NCBI GenBank assembly: GCA_008933735.1
Contig: WBUL01000006.1
Coordinates: forward strand, 1 to 64,000
DNA from: Anaerolineae bacterium
GTDB lineage: Bacteria; Chloroflexota; Anaerolineae; Aggregatilineales; J027
Reading direction: 5' to 3'
Length of the DNA: 64,000 bases
The notes under the pieces are model-generated. The model was not told the DNA's origin. It made no database searches and worked only from the letters and a program-made list of their open reading frames with translations. Position numbers and translations under genes: made by a program. Every line of letters starts with the position of its first letter. Positions within the stretch are counted from its first letter, which is position 1. This document shows positions 40,374 to 49,245 of this stretch, piece after piece.

Positions 40374-41282
40374 ATGACACAAGACGATTTTCTTGAACCG
40401 CTTCCCGAACGACGCAGCCTGGGCATTTCCTGGATAGGTGTGTTCCTGGGACTGGCATTGGGGTTGGGATTGGGCATTGCTTATACTCAGCTCATTGACC
40501 CGCTTGTCATTACCAATGCCGATCCCGCCGATTTGCGTCCTGAGGATGAGCAGATGTATGTGGTTGCCGCCGTGCAGGAATACGCCGCGTCACAAGACCT
40601 GGAACGGTTGGTTTTCCGCCTGCTGGCGGTTGATCCTGACAAAGATCCATTTCAGGTGGCTGCTGATACCGCGTGCGCCTTAATTCGCTCAGGGGAAGTG
40701 GACAGCCTGACGGATTTTGAGGTGATACGCAACCTGCGAGCGATTTACGAGCCGCAGGGTGTGGTTGCTTCCTGTGATGTGACTTTTTCCAACACGGCGG
40801 TGCCAATCACCATTGTCGCGCCGACCCCGTCCGTGACTCCCCCGCCAACCATCACCCCTGTAGCGACCAAAACGCCGACCCCAGATATTGCACCGCTGCC
40901 CATTAACACCCCTCTACCAACGATGACCCCTGTGGAAAGGGAAAATTCCTCTTTCCGTGAAGCCTATGTCGAGCAGTTTTGCGACCCAGTGCTCAGCGGT
41001 GTGATTGAGGTTTATGTGCGCGACACAAACGGCTTGGGCATTCCCGGCACACCGATTCAGGTAATGTGGGACAACGCGCAGAAAAGCCAGATTTTTTATA
41101 CGGGACTCAAGCCCGAACGCGGTGACGATTACGCCGATTTTGAAATGGAGGAAGGGCAGGTTTATACGGTTGGCGTTTTGAATGAAGGGGGAGCTTCGCG
41201 CCGACTGGAAGCTGCGTCCTGTGACGGCGCGGGAACGATAATTTCCTACCGCGTGGTCATTCAACGAGCTTTTAACCCGTAG
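40374..41282 (+). CDS. Membrane-anchored protein with Thr/Pro linker, unknown
   Basis: A 302-residue relative of the preceding gene: an N-terminal membrane helix (SWIGVFLGLALGLGLGIAYT), a helical outer domain (about 45-135), a Thr/Pro-rich linker (SVTPPPTITPVATKTPTP) and a C-terminal beta-rich domain of about 100 residues beginning FREAYVEQFCDPVLSG, which looks like an immunoglobulin-like or carboxypeptidase-regulatory-like fold (IEVYVRDTNGLGIPGTPIQV). It starts 6 bases after its neighbour, so the two form an operon. The role is unknown, probably envelope-facing. Confidence 0.65.
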   Translation: MTQDDFLEPLPERRSLGISWIGVFLGLALGLGLGIAYTQLIDPLVITNADPADLRPEDEQMYVVAAVQEYAASQDLERLVFRLLAVDPDKDPFQVAADTACALIRSGEVDSLTDFEVIRNLRAIYEPQGVVASCDVTFSNTAVPITIVAPTPSVTPPPTITPVATKTPTPDIAPLPINTPLPTMTPVERENSSFREAYVEQFCDPVLSGVIEVYVRDTNGLGIPGTPIQVMWDNAQKSQIFYTGLKPERGDDYADFEMEEGQVYTVGVLNEGGASRRLEAASCDGAGTIISYRVVIQRAFNP

Positions 41283-41285
41283 TCA

Positions 41286-41810
41286 TTATTCAACGGGTTC
41301 ATCTTCCATTTCTTCAGCACGCCAGACTTTGCTGGCTCGGTCAATGTATAAGATGCCATCCAGGTGGTCAATTTCATGCTGGAAGACACGTGCCAGCCAG
41401 CCCACAGCCTTCACGCGGACTTCTTTCCCGCTGCGGTCATAGCCCTTGACGGTGACACTTTCGTGGCGGTCAACCGTGCCAAAATAGCCGGGAATTGAAA
41501 GACAGGCTTCGACACCTTCGAGCATTTCTTTTGAAGCGCGGGCAATTTCCGGGTTCACCAGCACATACAGTACGCCGGCTTCCTCTCCATACTCCTGCTT
41601 GGACTCTTCGTCATCGGGCAGGCGCACAACAATCACGCGCTGGCTGACGGCAACCTGCGGCGCAGCTAACCCGACTCCTGGCGCATCCAGCATAGTGTCA
41701 ACCATGTCATCAATCAGGGTTTGCAGTTTCGGGTCTTTGAAATTGGTGACTTTATGTGCTTTTTTTCGCAGAATTTCATTGCTGGGTGTGATAATTTCTC
41801 GTATCGCCAT
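41286..41810 (-). CDS. def: Peptide deformylase
   Basis: A 174-residue deformylase, which removes the formyl group from new proteins with a metal-dependent site. The three motifs are GVGLAAPQV, EACLSIPG (usually EGCLS, so the Gly is Ala here) and the metal motif QHEIDHLDG. The length is typical. A GGAGG ribosome site precedes the ATG. It is convergent with the previous gene with only a 3-base gap. Confidence 0.95.
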   Translation of the reverse strand: MAIREIITPSNEILRKKAHKVTNFKDPKLQTLIDDMVDTMLDAPGVGLAAPQVAVSQRVIVVRLPDDEESKQEYGEEAGVLYVLVNPEIARASKEMLEGVEACLSIPGYFGTVDRHESVTVKGYDRSGKEVRVKAVGWLARVFQHEIDHLDGILYIDRASKVWRAEEMEDEPVE

Positions 41811-41836
41811 ACCGGTACCTCCTTAAATCCCGTATT

Positions 41837-42268
41837 CTAACTGCCGCTGTCAATTTGGGGTAGACTCAGCGGGATTGGGCGCGTCAGGGGAGAAATATTC
41901 ACCACACCGGCGACATCATTGAGTTGAACAGTCCCCGGCGTGACGTTAAACGCCAGGTTCGCATAATGCGGCACACGCAGCACAAATTCTGCCCGCGAAA
42001 TCCAGCCCAGAAAGCGCCGCCGTTTTGCCACAATATAGACACCTGCATCGTCCTGTTCCGTCACAAATTTCAGGCCAAAAGCATTATAGAGATGGGCGTG
42101 CAGTTCAACCTGTTCCAGCTCATGATACTGCACCATGACTTTGCATTTTGTCCCGCGTACAAAAACTGTGACCGGCGCCTCGACTTTAAATACCCGAAGA
42201 TGGGCGCGGAAGCCAGTTGCCGCAATCCGTCGTTTACTGTTTTCCCAGAGTGTCAGGTCAGTTTTCAT
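41837..42268 (-). CDS. Conserved-looking soluble protein, unknown function
   Basis: A 143-residue beta-rich protein with no signal peptide. Alternating hydrophobic strands (APVTVFVRGTKCKVMVQY, GVYIVAKRRRFLGW, RAEFVLRVPHYANLAFNV) suggest a beta-solenoid or adhesin-like lattice of the sort seen in DUF4097-type proteins, but I cannot name the family. It overlaps the upstream hydrolase gene by 11 bases and is followed by def, so it is probably co-transcribed with both. Confidence 0.6.
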   Translation of the reverse strand: MKTDLTLWENSKRRIAATGFRAHLRVFKVEAPVTVFVRGTKCKVMVQYHELEQVELHAHLYNAFGLKFVTEQDDAGVYIVAKRRRFLGWISRAEFVLRVPHYANLAFNVTPGTVQLNDVAGVVNISPLTRPIPLSLPQIDSGS

Positions 42269-43013
42269 AGGTGTTGAACCATTCTGCTACATACCCAGCG
42301 ACCACCGACGGGTGTTCCAGCATCATCCAGTGTCCGCCTCCTTCAACAATTTTCAGTGTAGCACGTGGCAGTCTTTCGGCCAGAAGTTCGCTATAAGCAA
42401 GGGGGGTCATTTTATCCGCTGTGCCGCCTATGACCAGTGCAGGCACTTGAATTTCGGGTAAACGATCCCGCAGGTCAAACTGGTTGCAGGCAGAGTAATC
42501 CGCGTGAATAGTCTCCGCAGGAACTTCTTGCAGCGCCTTTAACCCTAATACCTGCATGGAGGCATCCGCAGCCTTTGCCCATGACCACTGGTTGATTTTT
42601 TCGATGACCACTTGTTTGTTACTGAGAATGTTATCCAGAATGAACCGGCTGACGGGTAAAAATGCCCCCGACCCAATCAATACTAACCCGCTGACGTGTT
42701 CCTGCATATGCAGACCCATATGCAGGGCTATTGCACCTCCCATGCTGTGACCGACCAGCACGGCTTTCGGCACGAGAAGCGCCTGCATCAGGGCCAAGAC
42801 TGAATCGGCATAGGCCGAAATTGTAGTATGGGCAGACCCTGTTGCCCGCCCGTGCCCTGGCAGGTCAATGGTCAACACACGGCGGTTCGGGAAACGGCGC
42901 AGTTCGGCAGGCCATCCCAGATGACTGCTGGCAGACCCATGAATCAGAATAAGCGGCGGTGGGCTGCTTTCCGCATAGAATAAAGTTCCTTTTGAAGTTT
43001 CAAGGAGTGGCAT
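42258..43013 (-). CDS. Alpha/beta hydrolase
   Basis: A 251-residue alpha/beta-hydrolase-fold protein. The oxyanion region is LIHGSASSHLGW, the nucleophile elbow is GHSMGG, and the acid and base are probably in GGTADKMTPL and GGGHWMMLEHP. All triad positions are present, so it should be an active esterase or related enzyme; the substrate is unknown. The ATG at 43013 is preferred to the GTG one codon upstream. Confidence 0.9.
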   Translation of the reverse strand: MPLLETSKGTLFYAESSPPPLILIHGSASSHLGWPAELRRFPNRRVLTIDLPGHGRATGSAHTTISAYADSVLALMQALLVPKAVLVGHSMGGAIALHMGLHMQEHVSGLVLIGSGAFLPVSRFILDNILSNKQVVIEKINQWSWAKAADASMQVLGLKALQEVPAETIHADYSACNQFDLRDRLPEIQVPALVIGGTADKMTPLAYSELLAERLPRATLKIVEGGGHWMMLEHPSVVAGYVAEWFNTYEN

Positions 43014-43101
43014 CACTTATTTTCTTCACAAATTACTCATTATTCTACTGCCGCAACCCTCAAATTGTAAAAATATCATAAAGATATAGTTTGTTTCATG
43101 T

Positions 43102-43149
43102 TCACAAGTTGTGACAAATATTGACACAAACTTTTTAAACTCATAGAAT
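43102..43149 (+). promoter_or_regulatory. Promoter with adjacent operator-like palindrome upstream of the YceD/sigma genes
   Basis: TTGACA (43121-43126) and TAGAAT (43144-43149) are spaced by 17 bases, a strong housekeeping promoter. Just upstream is a perfect inverted repeat, TCACAA-G-TTGTGA (43102-43114). The predicted transcript has a leader of about 155 bases before the YceD start, containing a possible five-codon ORF (ATG at 43243, TGA at 43258) preceded by GGGGGA. No gene is otherwise visible in the 43014-43312 interval. Confidence 0.65.
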
Positions 43150-43312
43150 GAGAAGTATTAGAAAAACATCATAACTGGCTCTCCTCAAAGCGAGAAACCC
43201 GATAGGTCGCACCAATTTTATCGAGAAAAAGGGGGACATATCATGGGAAAGGCTGCGTGACACACCCATGTTAGATTCGTTGTTTTGTCATGAAGACAAA
43301 GGGGTCAGCCTT

Positions 43313-43846
43313 ATGCACGCCAAATCCTCTAGTAAATACCTCAATTCTCGTGTCCTCAAACTTAATGTGGGTTTCATTATGGCCGAGGGGGCAGGGTTTA
43401 GTCGTGATGTGCCGCTGGAAATTCCCGAACCAGTTCGGGTGGCGGATGATGTCACGCTGGAAAACCTCCTGGGAATGCTCCGTTTGACTCGCACTTCAGA
43501 AGGCATTCTGGTCCAGGGCCAGTTGGAATGCACCAGCCTGGCGGAATGTGGCCGATGCCTGAACAATACTACCGTAACCTACACCCTTGAAGTGGAAGAA
43601 ATTTTCGAGATCAGCTACCGCGATGATCCGTTTGTAATCGGCGAAGATGGGATTCTCGATCTGGCGCCGTTGATCCGTGAAGAAAGCATTTTGAACACAC
43701 CTCAGCAGGTACTATGCCGTCCTGACTGCCAGGGGCTGTGTCCGGAATGCGGGCAGAATTTAAATGAGGGGCAGTGTGACTGTGTGGCGAATGACATTGA
43801 CCCACGCTGGACGGTTTTAGCTGATTTGTTACACAAGGAAGATTAG
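43313..43846 (+). CDS. YceD/DUF177 family protein (23S rRNA accumulation)
   Basis: A 177-residue DUF177 protein, linked in other bacteria to 23S rRNA accumulation. The family core LECTSLAECGRCLNNTTVTY is present, and the C-terminus has a cysteine cluster (CRPDCQGLCPECG and QCDC) that probably binds zinc. Most DUF177 genes precede rpmF (L32); here a sigma factor gene follows instead. The start is uncertain: the ATG at 43313 has AAAGGGG before it, while an in-frame ATG at 43268 lacks a ribosome site. Confidence 0.85.
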   Translation: MHAKSSSKYLNSRVLKLNVGFIMAEGAGFSRDVPLEIPEPVRVADDVTLENLLGMLRLTRTSEGILVQGQLECTSLAECGRCLNNTTVTYTLEVEEIFEISYRDDPFVIGEDGILDLAPLIREESILNTPQQVLCRPDCQGLCPECGQNLNEGQCDCVANDIDPRWTVLADLLHKED

Positions 43847-43864
43847 AATAGGGGAATAGAGTAT

Positions 43865-44980
43865 ATGTCCAATTTTTCAGATGCCGATTCGTTTCTGGAT
43901 ACGGACATGATGGATGACTTCAACGACTGCGGCGACTCGCTGGATAATCTGTTCATGGACGATGACGAGGACTTTTTTATTGATGAGGACGACGAGGACG
44001 CCGAAGTTGATCTTGACGAAATCGACGAAGAGGAGGACGACGAAAATCTGGATTTGAGTGATGTTTCATCGGACGATACGGTGGGGTTATATCTCAAAGA
44101 GATGGCCCGTGTGCCGTTGTTGTGTAATGATGAAGAAGTCGAACTGGCAAAACGTCTTGAATCTGGGGTCAAAGCCGAACGCAAACTCAGGAAACTGGAT
44201 CGTACCGTTACGCTCCCGGAAATCATCGAAGAACTGGATGCTATTATCCTCGACGGTCAGGATGCCCGCGAACATCTTATCAAAGCCAACACCCGCCTGG
44301 TCGTCAGCATCGCAAAAAAGTATATGGGACGCGGTGTTCCCTTTCTCGATCTGATTCAGGAAGGGAATCTTGGTCTGATGAAAGCGGTCGAAAAATTCGA
44401 TTACAAACGCGGCTACCGCTTCAGCACTTACGCGACATGGTGGATTCGCCAAACCATTACCCGCGCCATTGCCGACCAGGGGCGTACCATCCGCGTTCCC
44501 GTTCACATGTCTGACCGTATTCGTATGCTGTACAAGATCGCTCGGCAGCTTGAACAGGAATACGGGCGCAAGCCGACCGCCGAAGAAATCGCCACCGAAA
44601 TGGATTTGGATCCGCGTAAAGTTCAATGGATGCTTAAAGTTTCGTGGCGTCCTCTCAGTCTGGAACGCCCCGTCGGTGAAGATGAAGACAGCGAACTGGG
44701 CAGCTTCATCGAGGATATGACGACACCCACACCATCGCAGCTTTCCTACCAGAATATGCTGCGCGAAAAAGTGGAAGAGGTTCTTTCGACACTTTCTCCA
44801 AGAGAAGCACGCATTTTAAGGCTGCGGTTCGGCCTGCTGAACGGACGCTGTTACACCCTGGAAGAAGTCGGGCAGAAATTTGGCCTCACCCGTGAGCGCA
44901 TCCGCCAGATCGAAGGGAAAGCCCTGCGCCGTCTGCGACACCCACGCCGTTCACGCCAGCTACGCGATTTTGCCCAATAA
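43865..44980 (+). CDS. rpoD: RNA polymerase primary-type sigma factor (sigma-70/RpoD family)
   Basis: A 371-residue sigma-70 protein. The N-terminal 65 residues are extremely acidic ([20 protein letters not shown]), in place of a standard region 1.1. Regions 1.2-2 follow ([31 protein letters not shown]), then region 3 and region 4 with the helix-turn-helix [20 protein letters not shown]. It lacks the large non-conserved region of proteobacterial RpoD. It may be the housekeeping factor or a group 2 paralogue; other sigma genes in the genome would decide. It lies 18 bases after the YceD gene. Confidence 0.92.
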   Translation: MSNFSDADSFLDTDMMDDFNDCGDSLDNLFMDDDEDFFIDEDDEDAEVDLDEIDEEEDDENLDLSDVSSDDTVGLYLKEMARVPLLCNDEEVELAKRLESGVKAERKLRKLDRTVTLPEIIEELDAIILDGQDAREHLIKANTRLVVSIAKKYMGRGVPFLDLIQEGNLGLMKAVEKFDYKRGYRFSTYATWWIRQTITRAIADQGRTIRVPVHMSDRIRMLYKIARQLEQEYGRKPTAEEIATEMDLDPRKVQWMLKVSWRPLSLERPVGEDEDSELGSFIEDMTTPTPSQLSYQNMLREKVEEVLSTLSPREARILRLRFGLLNGRCYTLEEVGQKFGLTRERIRQIEGKALRRLRHPRRSRQLRDFAQ

Positions 44981-45000
44981 TTTTTTTGATAGCATTTTCA

Positions 45001-45028
45001 AAAAGTCCGCTTTAAGGCGGATTTTTTG
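45001..45028 (+). terminator. Intrinsic terminator of the sigma factor gene
   Basis: TCCGC (45006-45010) pairs with GCGGA (45017-45021), with a six-base loop, flanked by A-rich sequence and followed by TTTTTTG. Confidence 0.75.
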
Positions 45029-45102
45029 TTTTTCAACAAATCTTTATCACCATTCGGGGCATTTTGCAGTAGGATGATAGCCGTAGGACAGGAGATTTTT
45101 CC

Positions 45103-46314
45103 TTGCAACGTATAACCCTTCTGCTGATGATCTGGGTCGTAATGCTCGCGGCCTGCGGCGACGGCGATGATGAGAAAAAAAACAGCCAGCAACGCTTTGA
45201 AAATGTCAACCCGCTGAGTCTTCCCTGGCAGGCGTCCTCAACAGCGATCACGCCGGAAAACGCGGCTCAGTTGCAGCAGGTCGGCGTGCTCAATGGGCAC
45301 CAGGGAACGGTTTTCAGGACCGCCTTCAGCCCTAATGGGCAGCGCTACGCGACTCTTGGGGGTGACGAGCAGATGGTCGTGTGGAATCTGGCAGGTGGAC
45401 GAGCGGTGTTTACCTTGCCGGACTCGGAAATACGTCTGCTTAAGTTCCTTTCGGATGGGGAAACCTTTGTCACGCTGGATTCGCAAAATAACCTTGCCAA
45501 ACGGAATCTGCTGGATGAGGACAATGTGCAGCAGATCCAGTTACAGGGATATTCGTCATGGGCCATATCGCCTGATGAGCAGTGGGTAGCTGTTGGGGCA
45601 ATCGATGGATCGGTCAGAATTTACCGTCTGGATACCCTGGAACCCGTCAGCGAATGGAGTGCTCATCAGGGTGGATTTGCTATCCTGTCCCTCTATTTTT
45701 CTCCCAACGGCAACGTTCTTTATACGGTCGGCGGGGAGGGGCGCATCCGTACCTGGAATACCCTCACCTGGGAAATTATCGCGGAGGTCGAGGGGAATGA
45801 ATTCCGACTGCTGCAAACCGCGATCACGCCGGATGGAAAAACGCTGGTGGCAGCACGGGCGGAGCAGTTAAGTGTCTTTGATCTGGACTCAAGCCGCCTG
45901 GTAAGCCAGTTCACCATTCCGCCTTTTAACAGCCTCAGCGCGATTGAGTTTTCTCAGGACAGTCAATGGGTAGCACTGGGTGGTGATATTGACAGCGTGA
46001 CAATTTTTGACCTGGCGAGTGGGAATATGGTGGTGGCGCTGCCAGGGCATGGCCGTGTTTTTGCAGATGTCGCGTTTTCGGCTGATCGCCAGATGGTTGT
46101 AACAGGGATTAGCGGGGGGATCGCTATCTTGTGGGACTTACGCGGCCTTGCACCCTCCAGCGCTCCACCGCAGCAGATTCAAGTTCCCCAGGCTCAGCTT
46201 CGACAGGTGCCGACCATCCAACTCCATCAGGTAGACTGGTCGCCAGATGGGTCAAAAATTATGCTGATAGATCGTCAGGGGCCGGTGTTCGTGCTGGGAA
46301 TACCAGAAAAATAA
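45103..46314 (+). CDS. WD40-repeat lipoprotein
   Basis: A 403-residue exported protein. The TTG at 45103 is the likely start: AGGAGA lies 8 bases before it, and the product begins with a signal peptide and lipobox VMLAAC. The rest is a seven-blade WD40 propeller; blade signatures include MVVWNLAGGRAVF, VRIYRLDTLEPVSEW and IRTWNTLTWEIIAE. WD40 propellers serve as binding platforms. No partner is evident. Confidence 0.85.
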   Translation: MQRITLLLMIWVVMLAACGDGDDEKKNSQQRFENVNPLSLPWQASSTAITPENAAQLQQVGVLNGHQGTVFRTAFSPNGQRYATLGGDEQMVVWNLAGGRAVFTLPDSEIRLLKFLSDGETFVTLDSQNNLAKRNLLDEDNVQQIQLQGYSSWAISPDEQWVAVGAIDGSVRIYRLDTLEPVSEWSAHQGGFAILSLYFSPNGNVLYTVGGEGRIRTWNTLTWEIIAEVEGNEFRLLQTAITPDGKTLVAARAEQLSVFDLDSSRLVSQFTIPPFNSLSAIEFSQDSQWVALGGDIDSVTIFDLASGNMVVALPGHGRVFADVAFSADRQMVVTGISGGIAILWDLRGLAPSSAPPQQIQVPQAQLRQVPTIQLHQVDWSPDGSKIMLIDRQGPVFVLGIPEK

Positions 46315-46402
46315 TGGTTGTATGCGCCTGTAAAAACTTATAAAAAAAGGAACTCATGTTCGTAAAAGGGTGTCTTACTAGACAGAGAAGGAGATACCCA
46401 TC

Positions 46403-47308
46403 ATGAAACACTTCATCCGGCTACTGCTCATCCTGATGGTGATGATTACAGGGACAGCTTCTGCCCTTGCGTCTGAATCGAACCCTACCCCTGCGGAAGA
46501 CTCCGCTCATCAGTATTACCCCTGCGTGGGGGCGCCCGCGACTCGTTTAGCGATTAATATGACCGGGCGTGTGACCCCTGGTTTGCCCAATAATATGCGG
46601 CAAGACCCTTATGCTTCCAGCAAGCGTGTCGGGCAGATTCCCGGCGGCAGCACCTTCACTGTCATCGGTGGCCCGGCCTGTTCAGGCAATATGACCTGGT
46701 GGCAGGTGAACTACAACGGCACGATAGGTTGGACGCCCGAAGGCACAGGCAGCACCTACTGGCTTGAACCGTACAGCGGCCAATCCATTTGTACGGCGTC
46801 TCTGCCTGCGCGATTGGCTGTTGGCGGCTACGGGAAAGTCACCCCCGGCGCCGCGAATAATCTTCGCAGCAGCACTTCCACCACCAGTACAAGAGTAGGG
46901 CAGATTCCCGGCAGCAGTACTTTTCGTGTGGTAGGCGGCCCGGTCTGCGCTGAAAATATGACCTGGTATCAGGTGAATTATAACGGCATTGTCGGCTGGA
47001 CAGCAGAAGGCAAAAACCATACCTACTGGCTTGAACCCTTTGTCTGCGCCGGCACTCCCGCCCCGCGTCTGGTAGTGGGCGGTTGGGGATGGGTCACACC
47101 AGGCCTGCCCAACTCGCTCCGGAGCCAGCCTTCGACGGCCTACACCAGTGTCAAGCTCGGACAGATCCCCGGCGGACAGAGTTTCTCAGTGATGGGTGGC
47201 CCGGTCTGCGCCAGCGGCTACGTCTGGTGGCAGGTGAACTACAATGGCACCATTGGCTGGACGCCCGAAGGTCAGGGCAGCACCTACTGGCTTGAACCAG
47301 GATCCTGA
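46403..47308 (+). CDS. Secreted protein with three SH3-like repeats
   Basis: A 301-residue secreted protein with a cleavable signal peptide (ILMVMITGTASALA) and three tandem bacterial SH3 repeats beginning near residues 38, 128 and 213. Each carries the pattern VTPGxxNxxR, GQIPGxSTF, GGPxC, WxQVNYNGxxGW and YWLEP. Every repeat has one Cys near its start and one in GGPxC, so each domain may be held by a disulfide. Such domains often bind cell-wall peptides. A strong AAGGAG precedes the ATG. Confidence 0.88.
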   Translation: MKHFIRLLLILMVMITGTASALASESNPTPAEDSAHQYYPCVGAPATRLAINMTGRVTPGLPNNMRQDPYASSKRVGQIPGGSTFTVIGGPACSGNMTWWQVNYNGTIGWTPEGTGSTYWLEPYSGQSICTASLPARLAVGGYGKVTPGAANNLRSSTSTTSTRVGQIPGSSTFRVVGGPVCAENMTWYQVNYNGIVGWTAEGKNHTYWLEPFVCAGTPAPRLVVGGWGWVTPGLPNSLRSQPSTAYTSVKLGQIPGGQSFSVMGGPVCASGYVWWQVNYNGTIGWTPEGQGSTYWLEPGS

Positions 47309-47322
47309 TTTTGCTGTGCTAA

Positions 47323-47358
47323 ATCCCCTTTCGTCCTCCCAAAAGGAGGAAAGGGGAT
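47323..47358. terminator. Hairpin between convergent SH3 and methyltransferase genes
   Basis: ATCCCCTTTC (47323-47332) pairs perfectly with GAAAGGGGAT (47349-47358), with a further TCCT/AGGA helix inside after one G-G mismatch. T-tracts are poor on both sides, so termination here may need a factor, or the element may have another role. Confidence 0.5.
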
Positions 47359-47360
47359 GC

Positions 47361-48140
47361 TCACTTCATGACCACTGCTTGCAGCAGAAACGAGGGCAGG
47401 TCAAAACCCCAGCCTGCTTCCGCACTTTCTTCCGTGATATGAAGTGCCGCTCTTAAATCGGCATCAGCGTCTCTCAAAAGCTGTTTGATCGCGGCAACAT
47501 ACACGGTCGGGGTTTGGATCCGCTGCACCCAGCTTTCGCCATCCAGCCGCAAATTCCACTCGCGCAGAACCATCCCATGCAGCCCGACCCGCTCCAGGTA
47601 ATCGAGCCATTCTGCAATGGTGTAGTTACGAACATGGCCTGTATCCCGCAGCATTTCCAGGGTGTTTAAGAACATATCCACCCGTGCGTATGGCAGCGAT
47701 ACTGAATCGACGAGCAGAAATATCCCGCCGGGTTTCAAAACGCGGGCGATTTGCGCCAGGGCCATACGAATATCGGGGTAATGGTGGGCGCACCAGCGCG
47801 ACACCACGAGGTCGAAAGTGTTTTCCTCATGGGGCAGATCTTCTACGTCAGCCTGCGAAAACCTGATATTTTCCAGCCCACGCGCTGCTGCCCCTTTGCG
47901 TGCCTGCTCCAGCATTAATGGAGTAATATCCACACCCTCGACAAACTGCACATACGGCGCGAAGGCGAACGCAGCATGTCCAGCGCCCGTACCAGCATCC
48001 AAAACACGTTCATTGCCGGTTAGCGGATGCGCTTCGACCAGCCACTGTAAGTCTTCCCCCTGGGCATGAATCGAAGCCGATGCATAATTTTCGGCGGAGT
48101 TTCCAAAATTGTTGCGTACCACATTTTTTGCGTCAGTCAT
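47361..48140 (-). CDS. Class I SAM-dependent methyltransferase (UbiE-like)
   Basis: A 259-residue methyltransferase. Motif I is VLDAGTGAGHAAFAF, followed by VEGVDITPLM and DVEDLPHEENTFDLVVSRWC, and the post-II segment RVLKPGGIFLLVDS. The pattern matches the UbiE/COQ5-like group, which methylates small molecules; the substrate cannot be named. The ATG at 48140 has GAGGAAA ahead of it. It lies just downstream of queA on the same strand. Confidence 0.88.
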   Translation of the reverse strand: MTDAKNVVRNNFGNSAENYASASIHAQGEDLQWLVEAHPLTGNERVLDAGTGAGHAAFAFAPYVQFVEGVDITPLMLEQARKGAAARGLENIRFSQADVEDLPHEENTFDLVVSRWCAHHYPDIRMALAQIARVLKPGGIFLLVDSVSLPYARVDMFLNTLEMLRDTGHVRNYTIAEWLDYLERVGLHGMVLREWNLRLDGESWVQRIQTPTVYVAAIKQLLRDADADLRAALHITEESAEAGWGFDLPSFLLQAVVMK

Positions 48141-48147
48141 GTTTTCC

Positions 48148-49245
48148 TCAAATAAACAGCATGGCATCGCCAAGCGAATAAAAGCGATAATGATGTTCTA
48201 TAGCGAGCTGATACGCCTGCAAAACCTGCTCACGTCCGGCAAATGCGCTGACCAGCATCAGCAGGGTAGACCTGGGCAGATGAAAATTGGTGATCATCAC
48301 ATCCACCGCACGGAAGCGATACCCTGGGGTAATGTATAAATCGGTTTCTTCGTCCACGGCCACCACAGGCCGCCAGGGGCACAGATTCTCCGGTAAATTG
48401 TTCAGAGTCTGCTGGACACTTTCCGGGGTGTTTTCTTCTGTGCCAAACGCTGCTGAGCGAATCGCCGCGCTTTCCAGCGTTCGGACTGAAGTGGTTCCAA
48501 CCGCCACAATCCGCCCACCAGCGAGCTTGGCCTCATTGATGATTCGGGCATCCTCCGGCGTTAAAATAGCACGTTCGCGGTGGATTTTGTGTTCATAAAT
48601 ATTTTCCTCTTTAACCGGGGCGAAGGTATCCAACCCCACGTGCAGCGTGCAATAGGCCAATTGAATGCCGTGCTGCTGCAAGTCCATTAGCAAATCGCCT
48701 GTAAAATGCAGCCCGGCGGTTGGTGCTGCCGCCGATCCCCGTACCCGGCTGTAGACTGTCTGATAACGTTCTGGGTCTTGCAGCGTCTCTTTAATGTAAG
48801 GAGGCAGCGGCATCTCACCGATGTCCTCCAGCCAGCGTTCAATGGGCTGGTCAAAACGAATCACACGCTGCGATTCTTCTCCGACTTCCTCAACGGTTGC
48901 TGTGATTTTCCCCTCATTCAGCGTCAGTTCCACCCCTTCAAGAACGCGCTTGCCACCCACCACTGCCTTCCAGCGCAGCGTATCCAGTGGCCTGAGCAGC
49001 AAGATTTCAACCATGCCGCCTGTCTCGGTTTTATAGGCACGCAGCCGTGCCGGAATCACGCGGGTCTGATTCAAAACCAGAACGTCCCCTGGGTTTAGAT
49101 ACTCAATCACGTCTCGGAACTGGCGGTGCTCGATCCTGCCACTTTGCCGGTGCATGACCATCAGGCGAGAAGCATCACGGGGTTCAGCAGGCTGCTGGGC
49201 AATCCGTTCAGCCGGGAGATAGTAATCAAAATCCGCAAGATTCAT
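48148..49245 (-). CDS. queA: S-adenosylmethionine:tRNA ribosyltransferase-isomerase
   Basis: A 365-residue QueA, which transfers the ribosyl moiety of SAM to preQ1 in tRNA to make epoxyqueuosine. Recognised motifs are DFDYYLPAERIAQQPAEPRD at the start, SAAAPTAGLHFT and the conserved ILTPEDARIINEAK and AVGTTSVRTLES. The ATG at 49245 overlaps the stop codon of the DUF2905 gene (ATGA). queA next to ruvB is a common arrangement. Confidence 0.96.
   Translation of the reverse strand: MNLADFDYYLPAERIAQQPAEPRDASRLMVMHRQSGRIEHRQFRDVIEYLNPGDVLVLNQTRVIPARLRAYKTETGGMVEILLLRPLDTLRWKAVVGGKRVLEGVELTLNEGKITATVEEVGEESQRVIRFDQPIERWLEDIGEMPLPPYIKETLQDPERYQTVYSRVRGSAAAPTAGLHFTGDLLMDLQQHGIQLAYCTLHVGLDTFAPVKEENIYEHKIHRERAILTPEDARIINEAKLAGGRIVAVGTTSVRTLESAAIRSAAFGTEENTPESVQQTLNNLPENLCPWRPVVAVDEETDLYITPGYRFRAVDVMITNFHLPRSTLLMLVSAFAGREQVLQAYQLAIEHHYRFYSLGDAMLFI

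Noticed and set aside
47323-47358. CRISPR repeat or mobile-element end
   Set aside because: A single hairpin between convergent genes with no second copy or target duplication in the window.
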